DNA from: Candidatus Flavonifractor merdavium
GTDB taxonomy: Bacteria; Bacillota; Clostridia; Oscillospirales; Oscillospiraceae
Length of the DNA stretch: 64,000 nucleotides
Reading direction: 5' to 3'
Assembly (NCBI GenBank): GCA_019119335.1
Contig: DWXF01000025.1
Coordinates: 20,046-84,045 of the forward strand
Of the stretch, positions 15,828-24,015 are shown one piece after another. Both the position numbers and the translations under genes were made by a program. The notes under the pieces were generated by a model. The model was not told the origin of the DNA. It did no database searches and saw nothing but the letters and a program-made list of their open reading frames with translations. The first letter of the stretch is position 1, and the number at the start of each line of letters is the position of its first letter.

Positions 15828-16310
15828 ATGGACAAAACCAGTTTCACCGCCGCGGTGGAGCGCTATCAGGATATGGTCTACCGGGTGGCGCTCCACGTCC
15901 TGGCCAGCCCCCAGGACGCGGACGACGCGGTGCAGGAGGTCTTTCTCAAGCTGTACACCGCCCAAAAGCCCTTTCAGGGGGAGGAGCACCTGCGGCGGTG
16001 GCTGCTGCGGGTGACGGTGAACCACTGCCGGGACGTGCTGCGCAGCCCCTGGCGGAAGCGGCGGGCCTCCCTGGAGGAGCTGCCGCCCCAGCCGGTGTTC
16101 CGGCAGCCGGAGCAGGAGGCCCTGTACCAGAGCGTGATGGCCCTGCCGGAGATCTACCGCATCGTGCTGGTGCTGTTTTACTATGAGGAGCTGTCGGTGC
16201 GGGAGATCGGGGCCCTGCTGAAGCTGGAGACCTCGGCAGTAACCACCCGGCTGTCCCGGGCCCGGGCCAAGCTGAAGGAACAGTTGGGGGAGGTGTGGCA
16301 GGATGAGTAA
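15828..16310 (+). CDS. ECF RNA polymerase sigma factor (first)
   Basis: A 160-residue sigma-70 family factor with only regions 2 and 4. Region 2 includes 'ERYQDMVYRVALHVLASPQDADDAV' followed by QEVFLKLY. Region 4 includes 'LPEIYRIVLVLFYYEELSVREIG' and the HTH 'LETSAVTTRLSRARAKLKE'. The start MDKTSF was chosen because AAGGGGGGACGCC precedes it. It overlaps the anti-sigma gene by 8 bp. The trigger is unknown; an ECF-like promoter just upstream suggests a positive loop. Confidence 0.9.
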   Translation: MDKTSFTAAVERYQDMVYRVALHVLASPQDADDAVQEVFLKLYTAQKPFQGEEHLRRWLLRVTVNHCRDVLRSPWRKRRASLEELPPQPVFRQPEQEALYQSVMALPEIYRIVLVLFYYEELSVREIGALLKLETSAVTTRLSRARAKLKEQLGEVWQDE

Positions 16311-17829
16311 CCGTGACTTCTATCAGGAGACCTTTTCCCAGGTGCACAGCTCCGCCCACATCCGCTGGGAGGACTTCGCCCAGGAGCGCAAGACCCGGCG
16401 GAACAAGCCCGTCCGGCGGCTGTGGCTGCTGGCGGCGGTGCTCGCCCTGCTGGCCGCTCTGTCCATCGGGGCGGTGGCCGCCCACTTGCTGGGGCTGCAG
16501 GATCTGCTGCTGCCCCAAGATCAGCCCGTCCCTTCCGGCCAGCCGTCCGTGCAGGAGCGGCAGCTCAGCCTGTCCGGCTATATCAATACCCCCGAGAGCC
16601 GGGGTCTGGCGGAGTGGAACGATTTCCTGGCCTCCTACGACCCGGACGGCGCCATCCTCAAAGTGGTGGGCAACTACGTGGACCCGGCTCTGGCCCAATA
16701 TCACTGTTACCTGGTGTACACCCAGGAGATGGCGGACAAGCTGGAGGAGATCGCCGCCAAATACGCCCTGAGTCTCCACACCTGGAACCATGTGGTGGAG
16801 GACCAGGGGGAGTGGGTCTCCCTGCTGGGGGATTTTCTGGGAGAAAATACCGCGTACAGCGGCAGGCTTTACGAGGACGGCACCTTCCACTATGACGGAT
16901 ATCTGACCACCAGCGGAGGCAGGGAGCTGAGCTACCAGTTCCGCCGCAGCGTCAAGGGCGCCCTCAACGACGTATACCTGACTGTTGGCGACCTGTCCGC
17001 CTACGAGGAGTGGTACTACAAGACCGGCGCGGGCCGGGAGATCACTCTGGACCTGGGGCCGGACCGGGGCTTCCTGCTCACCGACCTGGGAGACTCCTTT
17101 GTCTTTGTCACCGTGCTGGCGGGCACCGGCCAGGGGGTGAGCAAGCAGGACATGAAGGACCTGGCGGACAGCTTCGACTTCTCCCTGCTCACCCCCGTAC
17201 AGCCCCCGGACCAGTCCCTTTGGGAACCGGAGCCTCAGGAGAGCAGCCCGACTGTTCTCCCGCTGTCCGTCCAACTTGAGCAGGTCCTGTGGGAAGACCG
17301 TCCGTTCTATGACGCCGACTACAACAGGACCCTCACCCTCTCCCAGTTCCTGACGAAAAGCGCCCCGGAGGGCAGCCGGCTGGCGGCGGACACCTTCACC
17401 GCCATCGACCTGGACCGGGACGGCGTCACAGAGGCGGTGCTGCGTCTGGTTTTGGATTCGGGAGCCCACCACGGCTGGGAGGTCCTGCGCCAGGGAGAGG
17501 ACGGAACGGTCTACGGCTATATCCTGACACCGGGGGAACTGCTGGAGCTGAAAAACGACGGCAGCTATTGCTACTCCTACAATACCTCCAGCGGATTCGG
17601 CCGCATGTTTTTCACGGACACCGACGCCAGCGGCCGGCCTCAGCACAGCCGGGGCACCGCCCCCATGGGCTCCGTGGACACCGTTACCGACGCCGACGGC
17701 GCCGCCCATACCGACTGGTATCTGGACTACCGCACCGTCACCCAGGCGGAGTACGAGGCCGCCCTGGCCATCCAGCAGAGCAAGGAGGATAGCTCCTGGC
17801 ACTTCCTGCATGAATTGCGGACTCCCTGA
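16303..17829 (+). CDS. Putative membrane anti-sigma factor with large ectodomain
   Basis: A 508-residue protein. About 40 cytoplasmic residues (MSNRDFYQETFSQVHSS...) precede one membrane helix, 'LWLLAAVLALLAALSIGAVAAHLL'. About 440 extracellular residues follow, with no domain I can name. They fall in two parts: about 80-290, then about 320-505, where 'TAIDLDRDGVTEAVLRLV' resembles a Ca-binding/FG-GAP-like repeat. The topology, 8-bp overlap and place after an ECF gene are those of anti-sigma factors that hold the sigma factor at the membrane. No zinc-finger motif is present. Call rests mainly on context. Confidence 0.65.
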   Translation: MSNRDFYQETFSQVHSSAHIRWEDFAQERKTRRNKPVRRLWLLAAVLALLAALSIGAVAAHLLGLQDLLLPQDQPVPSGQPSVQERQLSLSGYINTPESRGLAEWNDFLASYDPDGAILKVVGNYVDPALAQYHCYLVYTQEMADKLEEIAAKYALSLHTWNHVVEDQGEWVSLLGDFLGENTAYSGRLYEDGTFHYDGYLTTSGGRELSYQFRRSVKGALNDVYLTVGDLSAYEEWYYKTGAGREITLDLGPDRGFLLTDLGDSFVFVTVLAGTGQGVSKQDMKDLADSFDFSLLTPVQPPDQSLWEPEPQESSPTVLPLSVQLEQVLWEDRPFYDADYNRTLTLSQFLTKSAPEGSRLAADTFTAIDLDRDGVTEAVLRLVLDSGAHHGWEVLRQGEDGTVYGYILTPGELLELKNDGSYCYSYNTSSGFGRMFFTDTDASGRPQHSRGTAPMGSVDTVTDADGAAHTDWYLDYRTVTQAEYEAALAIQQSKEDSSWHFLHELRTP

Positions 17830-17862
17830 CAAACGGGCGTGCCTCTTGGCACGCCCGTTTGT
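17829..17862 (+). terminator. Hairpin after the first anti-sigma gene
   Basis: Perfect 15-bp arms (ACAAACGGGCGTGCC/GGCACGCCCGTTTGT) with a TCTT loop start at the stop codon. No T-run follows, so termination strength is uncertain. Confidence 0.6.
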
Positions 17863-17936
17863 GCAAGTGGCACAAAACCCTCCTTCACACTTTCTCCTTT
17901 ATTACTTTTTCTGTCTAACTGTGCAGTTTTATGAAA

Positions 17937-17965
17937 TTGCAACCGCTTACGCCCGATGCTATACT
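17937..17965 (+). promoter_or_regulatory. Sigma-A promoter of the SLH esterase gene
   Basis: TTGCAA and TATACT are separated by exactly 17 bp. The leader is about 75 bases and ends in AAGGAGGATCC before the ATG. Confidence 0.7.
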
Positions 17966-18044
17966 CACTTTTACCAAGAATGGTTGCGGCCACAGCTTAT
18001 TTTCTTGCGTTTTTGCACGAAAGAAAAAGAAGGAGGATCCATTG

Positions 18045-21000
18045 ATGCGGTTCACATCCGTAAAAAGACTTGCGGGAGTTGCAACAGCCGTGTGTCTCAG
18101 CTGCGCGCTGTCTGTTTCTGGTGCTTCCGCTCAGGCCGCCGGGGCGTATTCAGACGTACCCGACAGCGCCTGGTATGCTGACTCTGTGGAATTTGTCTCC
18201 CAGGAGGGGCTGTTTACCGGCCTGCCCGGCGGCCGGTTCAATCCCTCCGGCACCATGGACCGGGCCATGCTGTCCACCGTACTGCAGCGGATGGCCGGAG
18301 GCGCCGGTCTGGCCGGGAGCGCCGATTTCTCCGATGTGGCGGAGGACGCCTGGTATGCCGGCGGAGTATCCTGGGCCTCCGCCAATGGCGTCATGACCGG
18401 CTCCTCCCGCACCCAGTTCTCCCCCAACATGACGGTCACCCGGGAGCAGCTGGCCACCACCCTGTACCGCTTCGCCCAGCTGCTGGGTGAGAGCACCGAG
18501 GCCGCCGGAGATCTGTCCGCCTATCCCGACGCCGGTCAGGTTTCCAGCTGGGCCAAAGAGGCCATGTCCTGGGCCGTGGGAGCCGGTATCCTCACCGGCA
18601 CCGGCAGCGGCACGCTGGCCCCCGGGGCCTCCGCCACCCGGTCGGAGGTGGCTGTCATTCTCCACCGCTGCTCCAAGCAGTGGGAAAAGGACGTGAAGGT
18701 GACCGGCCTGACCGCCCTGTACAGCCCCTATCAGAAGATCGTGGCCCTGGTTCTGGAGTACCCGGAGAACGTGGTGGCTCCCTCGGTGGAGGACTTCACC
18801 ATTGTGGACTACGAGAACCAGTACTACAACAGCGCCAACGAGCGGTGCGACTCCACCACCGCCACCGTCACCGCGGTGTACACCAACAACAAGCCCGAGC
18901 AGCGGGCCGACCAGACCTCCGTGGAGGGCCGGTACGTCATTGTGGAGCTGGCCGACAGCAACGAGCTGGTCTACGCCGACGGCCGCTGGAACGCCAACTA
19001 TGCGGGCATCGCCAACGTGCGCTACGCCGAGGGCGCCAAGAAGGGCGTCACCACCACCAACTCCATGGTCCGGCCCGACTGGAACAACTATGTGGTCACC
19101 CAGACCACCGACGTGGTGAATGCCGACGGCAAAGTGGTAAGCACCGCCGGGCGTCTGCCCGCCATCGACCCGGCCGACATTGTGGACCTGACCGGAGCCA
19201 CCGATTTTGAAGCGGTGGACTTTACCAGCTCCCGGGGCAATCCGGTCTACTCCATGCTCTACGTGCCGGAGGACTATGACGCCAGCCAGTCCTATCCTCT
19301 GGTGGTGGAGGTTTCCGGCAACAGTCAGCGGGCTGTTCTGGGCGACGACGGACAGCCCCTCAACCCCGGCACCAGCGTCTCCCGGGACACCGGAGCGGTG
19401 GGCTGGCTGCGGGTGACCGATGATGTACTCATCCTGTCGGTGCAGCCTCAGGTCAACCCCGCCGATCCCGACGGGTACAACGAATATGAGGACACCTATG
19501 AGCTGATCTCCCACATCCGCAGCCAGTACAATGTGGACAGCGGCCGGACCTACGCCATCGGCAGTTCCTTCGGCACCTTCCATCTCTCCGGCGTGATCCA
19601 GCGCCACCCCGACCTCTTTGCCGCCTACATTCAGTGCAACGGCGTGTTTGTCAATGCCGAGGGCGAGATGCTGACCATGTACAACGCCGAAACCGATGTG
19701 GTGGGCGGCGACTACACCAACACCGGCGCCTACCTCCCGGAGAGCGAGTACTATGAGCAGTACAAGGCCGTGATGCAAGGCCTGGTGGACAACGAGATGC
19801 CCGTCTGGATCGCCCACGGCGTCAACGACGGCTCCATCCCCGTCACCCGGGGTGTGTCGGTGTACAATATGCTCACCCGCCTCTACAAGGAGGCCGGCAA
19901 GACCCAGGACGAGATCGACCAGCTGGTTCATCTGACCATCTACCAGGACCAGGACTTCCTGGACAAGGGAGTCTACAATTACCACGACGCCCTGCGTCTG
20001 GCCTCCGCCGACATCGACATCCTGACCTGGGCCCTGGAGCAGAGCAAGAGCGGTGAGGACATCGTGCTCACCAAAAATCTGCCCCGTGCCGAGGATATGT
20101 TCATCAACCTGGATGACTACTATGGCCAGGTAATCGAGGGCTACTACAACTATGACTGCATCATCTCTGACGACGTGACCCGCACCGCCAAGTTCTATGT
20201 CCCCTCCGGCGTGGAGTACAACAACGCCACCGTGTTTGTGGCTGTACCCGACGGCGTGGATACCTGGGACTTCCTGGTGGAAAGCGGCTGGAAGGATCTG
20301 GCCGACGAGAACCTGTTCTACCTGGTAGCCATGGAGCCCGCAAACGGCAAGTGGGGCAGTCTGGAGGACGAGGTGGCCTATGTAGGCGCGCTGAATGAGG
20401 ACGTATCCTACCGCCCCTTCTTCTGCGCCTTCTCCTCCAACTTCTACGGTGTGGCCTACGGTGAGGCCGCCGACATCCTGCTGAAACACAGCGTCAACAA
20501 CCCCAAAAGCTGGGCGGGCATTGCCGTGCTGGGCTCTTCCGGCATCTCCGCCAGCGAGGTGAGCGCCCTCCAGCAGACTCCCTCCAAGGTCTCCGGCGTG
20601 ATGCTCAGCCAGGTGCAGACCCCCGTCTGGATCGTGGCCGAGGAAAAGACCGCCGACGTCCAGCGGCTGGCGGACTTCTACAAGTCCGCCAACCACAGCC
20701 AGAGCGACAAGGCCGCCGCCACCTACGCCGACGAGGTGTATCTGCCCCAGGAGGGCGGCACCGTGGACGACGAGTGGTGCGCCAACGTGGTCTTTGACGC
20801 CGCCGACTGGGAGGACTGCCTGAGCAAGACCTACTCCGGAAGCATCTATGATGAGCTCTTCAAGGGCGTATACCGCTACCCCGGCGACGCCAACGGCGCG
20901 CTGCGCCGCCCCGGCGACATCTACGAGCGGGGCTTTGAGAAGTTCGAGGCCCAGGTGGCCGGCGGCTATGAGGCCGACGGCAGCGACCTGTACAACCGGG

Positions 21001-21821
21001 AGTGGTACGTCTACGTGCCCGACAGCGTGGACACCTCCAAGCCCGCTCCCCTGGTCTTTGTGTTCCACGGCGCCGGCGGCAGCGGCAACGAGATCGCCGA
21101 CCGCTCCGGCTGGGCCAAGGTGGCCGAGGAGAATGGCCTGATCCTGGTGTGTCCCACCGGTTCCCACACTCTCTCCGTCCGCCGGGTGAGCAACCTGGTG
21201 ACCAGCGAGCTGTTCCGGGCGGTTTGGAACTATGGCGACGCCACCGCTGAGCAGCCCAGCGACATCAAGTTTGTGGAGTACCTCTACAACTGGATGTGCG
21301 AGAACTACAATATTGATACCTCCCGGGTCTATGCCAGCGGCCAGTCTGCCGGCGGCGGCATGACCTACACCTGCGCCGCCTACCTGCCCGACCTGTTTGC
21401 CGCCGCCGCTCCGGTCTCCGCCCTGGTGGACGTACCCTCCAACGCGCCCGACAGCCAGATCCCCATTCTCTCCTTCATCGGTGAGGCCGACAACAGCAAC
21501 AAGGGCGCCTTCGGTGCCGAAAAAGCCCAGAAGCTGGTGGATTACTGGTGCGCCCGGAACGACACGGTGGAGCATTGGGACGACTACACCTACATGGACG
21601 GCGGGCAGAACTGCTCCTCTCAGGAGGACCTGTTCACCAACTATATGTTCTACAATGCCGACGGCGTGCCCATGCTGCGCTGTGTGGAAGTGGCCACCAA
21701 GACCCACGCCATCTGGCCCTCCGAGTGCTTTGAGGCCTGGAACGAGTGGTTCACCCACTTCACCAAGGACCCGGACACCGGCACCCTGTACTATGACGGA
21801 GCCGCCGTCAACGCCAACTGA
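18045..21821 (+). CDS. SLH-anchored surface protein with three esterase-like modules
   Basis: A 1258-residue exported protein. A signal peptide (to about 28) is followed by three SLH motifs (about 30-210; 'TMDRAMLSTVLQRMAGG', 'TVTREQLATTLYRFAQ', 'SATRSEVAVILHRCS') that hold it on wall polymer. After a linker come three alpha/beta-hydrolase modules. Module 1 has the nucleophile elbow GSSFG with Ser508. Module 2 has FSSNFYG at 796-802 where the nucleophile position reads Asn799, so it looks inactive. Module 3, most like PHB-depolymerase/feruloyl esterases, has an HGAGGSG oxyanion loop at His1008 and GQSAG with Ser1101. The likely role is removal of ester groups from dietary or host polymers at the surface. 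The substrate is unknown. An in-frame ATG 38 codons earlier lacks a ribosome binding site. Confidence 0.85.
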   Translation: MRFTSVKRLAGVATAVCLSCALSVSGASAQAAGAYSDVPDSAWYADSVEFVSQEGLFTGLPGGRFNPSGTMDRAMLSTVLQRMAGGAGLAGSADFSDVAEDAWYAGGVSWASANGVMTGSSRTQFSPNMTVTREQLATTLYRFAQLLGESTEAAGDLSAYPDAGQVSSWAKEAMSWAVGAGILTGTGSGTLAPGASATRSEVAVILHRCSKQWEKDVKVTGLTALYSPYQKIVALVLEYPENVVAPSVEDFTIVDYENQYYNSANERCDSTTATVTAVYTNNKPEQRADQTSVEGRYVIVELADSNELVYADGRWNANYAGIANVRYAEGAKKGVTTTNSMVRPDWNNYVVTQTTDVVNADGKVVSTAGRLPAIDPADIVDLTGATDFEAVDFTSSRGNPVYSMLYVPEDYDASQSYPLVVEVSGNSQRAVLGDDGQPLNPGTSVSRDTGAVGWLRVTDDVLILSVQPQVNPADPDGYNEYEDTYELISHIRSQYNVDSGRTYAIGSSFGTFHLSGVIQRHPDLFAAYIQCNGVFVNAEGEMLTMYNAETDVVGGDYTNTGAYLPESEYYEQYKAVMQGLVDNEMPVWIAHGVNDGSIPVTRGVSVYNMLTRLYKEAGKTQDEIDQLVHLTIYQDQDFLDKGVYNYHDALRLASADIDILTWALEQSKSGEDIVLTKNLPRAEDMFINLDDYYGQVIEGYYNYDCIISDDVTRTAKFYVPSGVEYNNATVFVAVPDGVDTWDFLVESGWKDLADENLFYLVAMEPANGKWGSLEDEVAYVGALNEDVSYRPFFCAFSSNFYGVAYGEAADILLKHSVNNPKSWAGIAVLGSSGISASEVSALQQTPSKVSGVMLSQVQTPVWIVAEEKTADVQRLADFYKSANHSQSDKAAATYADEVYLPQEGGTVDDEWCANVVFDAADWEDCLSKTYSGSIYDELFKGVYRYPGDANGALRRPGDIYERGFEKFEAQVAGGYEADGSDLYNREWYVYVPDSVDTSKPAPLVFVFHGAGGSGNEIADRSGWAKVAEENGLILVCPTGSHTLSVRRVSNLVTSELFRAVWNYGDATAEQPSDIKFVEYLYNWMCENYNIDTSRVYASGQSAGGGMTYTCAAYLPDLFAAAAPVSALVDVPSNAPDSQIPILSFIGEADNSNKGAFGAEKAQKLVDYWCARNDTVEHWDDYTYMDGGQNCSSQEDLFTNYMFYNADGVPMLRCVEVATKTHAIWPSECFEAWNEWFTHFTKDPDTGTLYYDGAAVNAN

Positions 21822-21840
21822 ATCCTCTCCGCACAGACGA

Positions 21841-21876
21841 AAAGGGTGTGCCGCCGCTGGCGGCACACCCTTTTTT
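21841..21876. terminator. Bidirectional terminator between the SLH esterase and miaA
   Basis: Perfect 15-bp arms (AAAGGGTGTGCCGCC/GGCGGCACACCCTTT) with a GCT loop have T-rich tracts on the plus strand. The hairpin lies between convergent genes. Confidence 0.85.
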
Positions 21877-21882
21877 GTTGTC

Positions 21883-22785
21883 TCAGCAGAGAAACGTCTC
21901 CACGGCCCGGACAGCCTGGTTGAGGAAGTCCCCCTCCATGTCCAGCCACAGCACGTCCTTATCCTTCTTGAACCACACCACCTGCCGCTTGGCAAAGCGC
22001 TTGATGGCACGGCCCAGCTCGTCCTTCAGCCCCTCCAGCGTGGGGATTTTACCGGTGAGGTACCAGAGGATGTAGCGGTACTCCAGCCCCAGCCGGTCCA
22101 GGAATGCGTCGCTGACCCCGGCGGCGCGAAGGCCCGCCACCTCGTCCAGCATCCCGGCATCAATGCGGGCCTGGAGCCGCTGGTCGATGCGCGCGCACAC
22201 CACATCCCGGGGGAAATTCACTCCCAGCAGCAGGCAGTCGTACCGGGGGCAGGCCCTGGGGGCCTCCCAGCCGCCGGACAGGGCCTTTTCCACCGACCGC
22301 ATCAGCCGGTGGCGGTTGTTTTCCTCCCCGCCGGTGAGGGTAACACCGGTCTTTTCCCGCAGGATAGCGTACAGCTCGGCGTTGCTCTTGCCCTCCAGCG
22401 TCTCCCGCAGGGCGGGGTCTGGCTTGCTGTCGGAAAACTGGAAGCCTTCGGTGACGGCCCGGACATACAGCCCGGTGCCTCCTACCAGAATGGGGGTCTT
22501 GCCCCTGGCAAGCACATCGTCAATGGCGGCATAGGCCGCCGGCTGGAAATCGGCCACCGAATAGGGCTGCCCCGGCTCCACCACGTCCAGCATGTGGTGG
22601 GGGATGCCCTCCATCTCCGCTTCCGTCACCTTGCCGGTGCCCAGGTCCAGGCCCTTGTACACCTGCCGGGAGTCGGCGGAGATCACCTCGCCGTTAAACC
22701 GCTTGGCCAGCTCCACCCCCAGGCCGCTCTTGCCGCAGGCGGTGGTGCCCAGCACCACCACCAGCTTGGGCAGGCCCCCCGTCAT
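21883..22785 (-). CDS. miaA: tRNA dimethylallyltransferase
   Basis: A 300-residue enzyme that adds dimethylallyl to adenosine 37 of tRNAs reading UNN codons. The P-loop is GTTACGKS (family consensus GPTASGKS). 'EVISADSRQVYKGLDLGTGK' holds the conserved DSxQ region. 'GIPHHMLDVVEPG', 'ILVGGTGLYVRAV' and 'KRQVVWFKKDKDVLW' are family signatures. Its ATG overlaps the stop of the signal peptidase gene upstream (ATGA), so it is translated from that operon. Confidence 0.95.
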   Translation of the reverse strand: MTGGLPKLVVVLGTTACGKSGLGVELAKRFNGEVISADSRQVYKGLDLGTGKVTEAEMEGIPHHMLDVVEPGQPYSVADFQPAAYAAIDDVLARGKTPILVGGTGLYVRAVTEGFQFSDSKPDPALRETLEGKSNAELYAILREKTGVTLTGGEENNRHRLMRSVEKALSGGWEAPRACPRYDCLLLGVNFPRDVVCARIDQRLQARIDAGMLDEVAGLRAAGVSDAFLDRLGLEYRYILWYLTGKIPTLEGLKDELGRAIKRFAKRQVVWFKKDKDVLWLDMEGDFLNQAVRAVETFLC

Positions 22786-23381
22786 ACCTGCGCTCCGTGG
22801 GCGATGGCCCCGAAGTCCTGGAAGGGCAGCAGCACCCAGACCGCCCGGCCCAGCACATACCGCTCGTCCACCGTGCCCAGGGTCACGTCCCGGCTGTCGG
22901 AGGAGTGGTTGCGGTTGTCCCCCATGACGAAAATGGACCCCTCGGGCACCACCACGTCGGTGATGCTCTCCCCCATGGGCCGCTCCATGGGCTCGTTGAT
23001 ATAGGGCTCATCCAGCGCCACCCCGTCCACCGTAACGGTGCCGGCAGCGTAGTCGATGACCACATGCTGGCCGCCGGTGGCGATCACCCGCTTGACGATG
23101 GGGCCGTCGGCGGCGTCAAACTCCTTGGTCAGCACCACCACGTCCCCCTGCCTGGGGGTATATCCGATACTCTGGAGCAGCAGCATGTCCCCGTCGTGGA
23201 GGGTGGGGACCATGGAACTGCCCGACACGCCGATGATCCGCCCCACAAAGGTAAAGACCAGAATCAGCAGCACCAGGGCGGCCACCAGCGCCTGGAGCCA
23301 GAAGTACAGATCCAGCTTCAGGGAGTCGCCGCTGGACAGTTCCTCCTTCTGCTCCGGCTGCTCATGTTTGTCAAGTCTCAA
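22782..23381 (-). CDS. lepB: Signal peptidase I (paralogue 1)
   Basis: A 199-residue type I signal peptidase that cleaves exported preproteins outside the membrane. One N-terminal membrane helix (about 28-50) is followed by box B 'GSSMVPTLHDGD' with nucleophile Ser56. Box D, 'GDVVVLTKEFDAADGP', leads to the general base Lys97 in VKRVIATGG. Box E is FVMGDNRNHSSDSR. The start is TTG with GGAG 9 bases upstream; no in-frame ATG fits. It has a close copy 73 bp upstream, which shares a 51-bp identical block. Confidence 0.92.
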   Translation of the reverse strand: MRLDKHEQPEQKEELSSGDSLKLDLYFWLQALVAALVLLILVFTFVGRIIGVSGSSMVPTLHDGDMLLLQSIGYTPRQGDVVVLTKEFDAADGPIVKRVIATGGQHVVIDYAAGTVTVDGVALDEPYINEPMERPMGESITDVVVPEGSIFVMGDNRNHSSDSRDVTLGTVDERYVLGRAVWVLLPFQDFGAIAHGAQV

Positions 23382-23454
23382 TCTAATCAGCTCCGTAACC
23401 CGTGAATAGACCCATTATAATGCACAAAATCCCCGATTGCAAGGGAAGGATGTC

Positions 23455-24015
23455 TCACTCCGCCGGTCCGAAATTCCGGAAAGGAAACACCACCCAGACC
23501 GCCCGGCCCAGCACATACCGCTCATCCACCGCCCCCAAAGTCGCGTTCCGGCTGTCGGAGGACTCATCCCGGTTGTCCCCCATGACAAAGATGGAACCCT
23601 GGGGCACGTCCACCGAGGTAAGGTGTTCATAGCAGGGTATTCCCATCCGGCCATTGAGATAGGGTTCATCCAGGATCCGGCCATCCACCGCCACGGTACC
23701 GGCTGCATAGTCGATTTCCACATGCTGGCCGCCGGTGGCGATCACCCGCTTGACGATGGGGCCGTCGGCATCTTCAAATTCCTTGGTCAGCACCACCACG
23801 TCCCCCTGTCTGGGCGTGTAGCCCACGCTCTGAAGCAGCAGCAGATCGCCGTGCTCCAGGGTGGGCAGCATGGAGATCCCGTCCACCACAATGACCCGGC
23901 CCACAAAGGTAAAGAGCAAAATCAAAGCCGTCAGCACCGCTGCCGCCGTGCCCAGCCAGAAGTACAGCGTTTCCTTCCATCCGCCGGAGGACCGCTGCCG
24001 CTGCTCTGCGCTCAT
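23455..24015 (-). CDS. lepB: Signal peptidase I (paralogue 2)
   Basis: A 186-residue type I signal peptidase. One membrane helix (about 22-40) is followed by 'DGISMLPTLEHGD' with nucleophile Ser48, then 'KRVIATGGQHVEID' with base Lys89, and 'FVMGDNRDESSDSR'. It differs from its neighbour around the substrate-facing loop ('RMGIPCYEHLTSVDV' against 'PMERPMGESITDVVV'), so the two may prefer different preproteins. Its start overlaps the end of the yhaN-like gene (ATGA). Confidence 0.92.
   Translation of the reverse strand: MSAEQRQRSSGGWKETLYFWLGTAAAVLTALILLFTFVGRVIVVDGISMLPTLEHGDLLLLQSVGYTPRQGDVVVLTKEFEDADGPIVKRVIATGGQHVEIDYAAGTVAVDGRILDEPYLNGRMGIPCYEHLTSVDVPQGSIFVMGDNRDESSDSRNATLGAVDERYVLGRAVWVVFPFRNFGPAE

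Noticed and set aside
18150..22010. Very long antisense ORF opposite the SLH esterase gene
   Set aside because: Product is His/Gly/Val-rich with no domain, typical of the complement of a GC-rich gene with strong third-position bias. The plus strand has signal peptide, SLH and hydrolase motifs.
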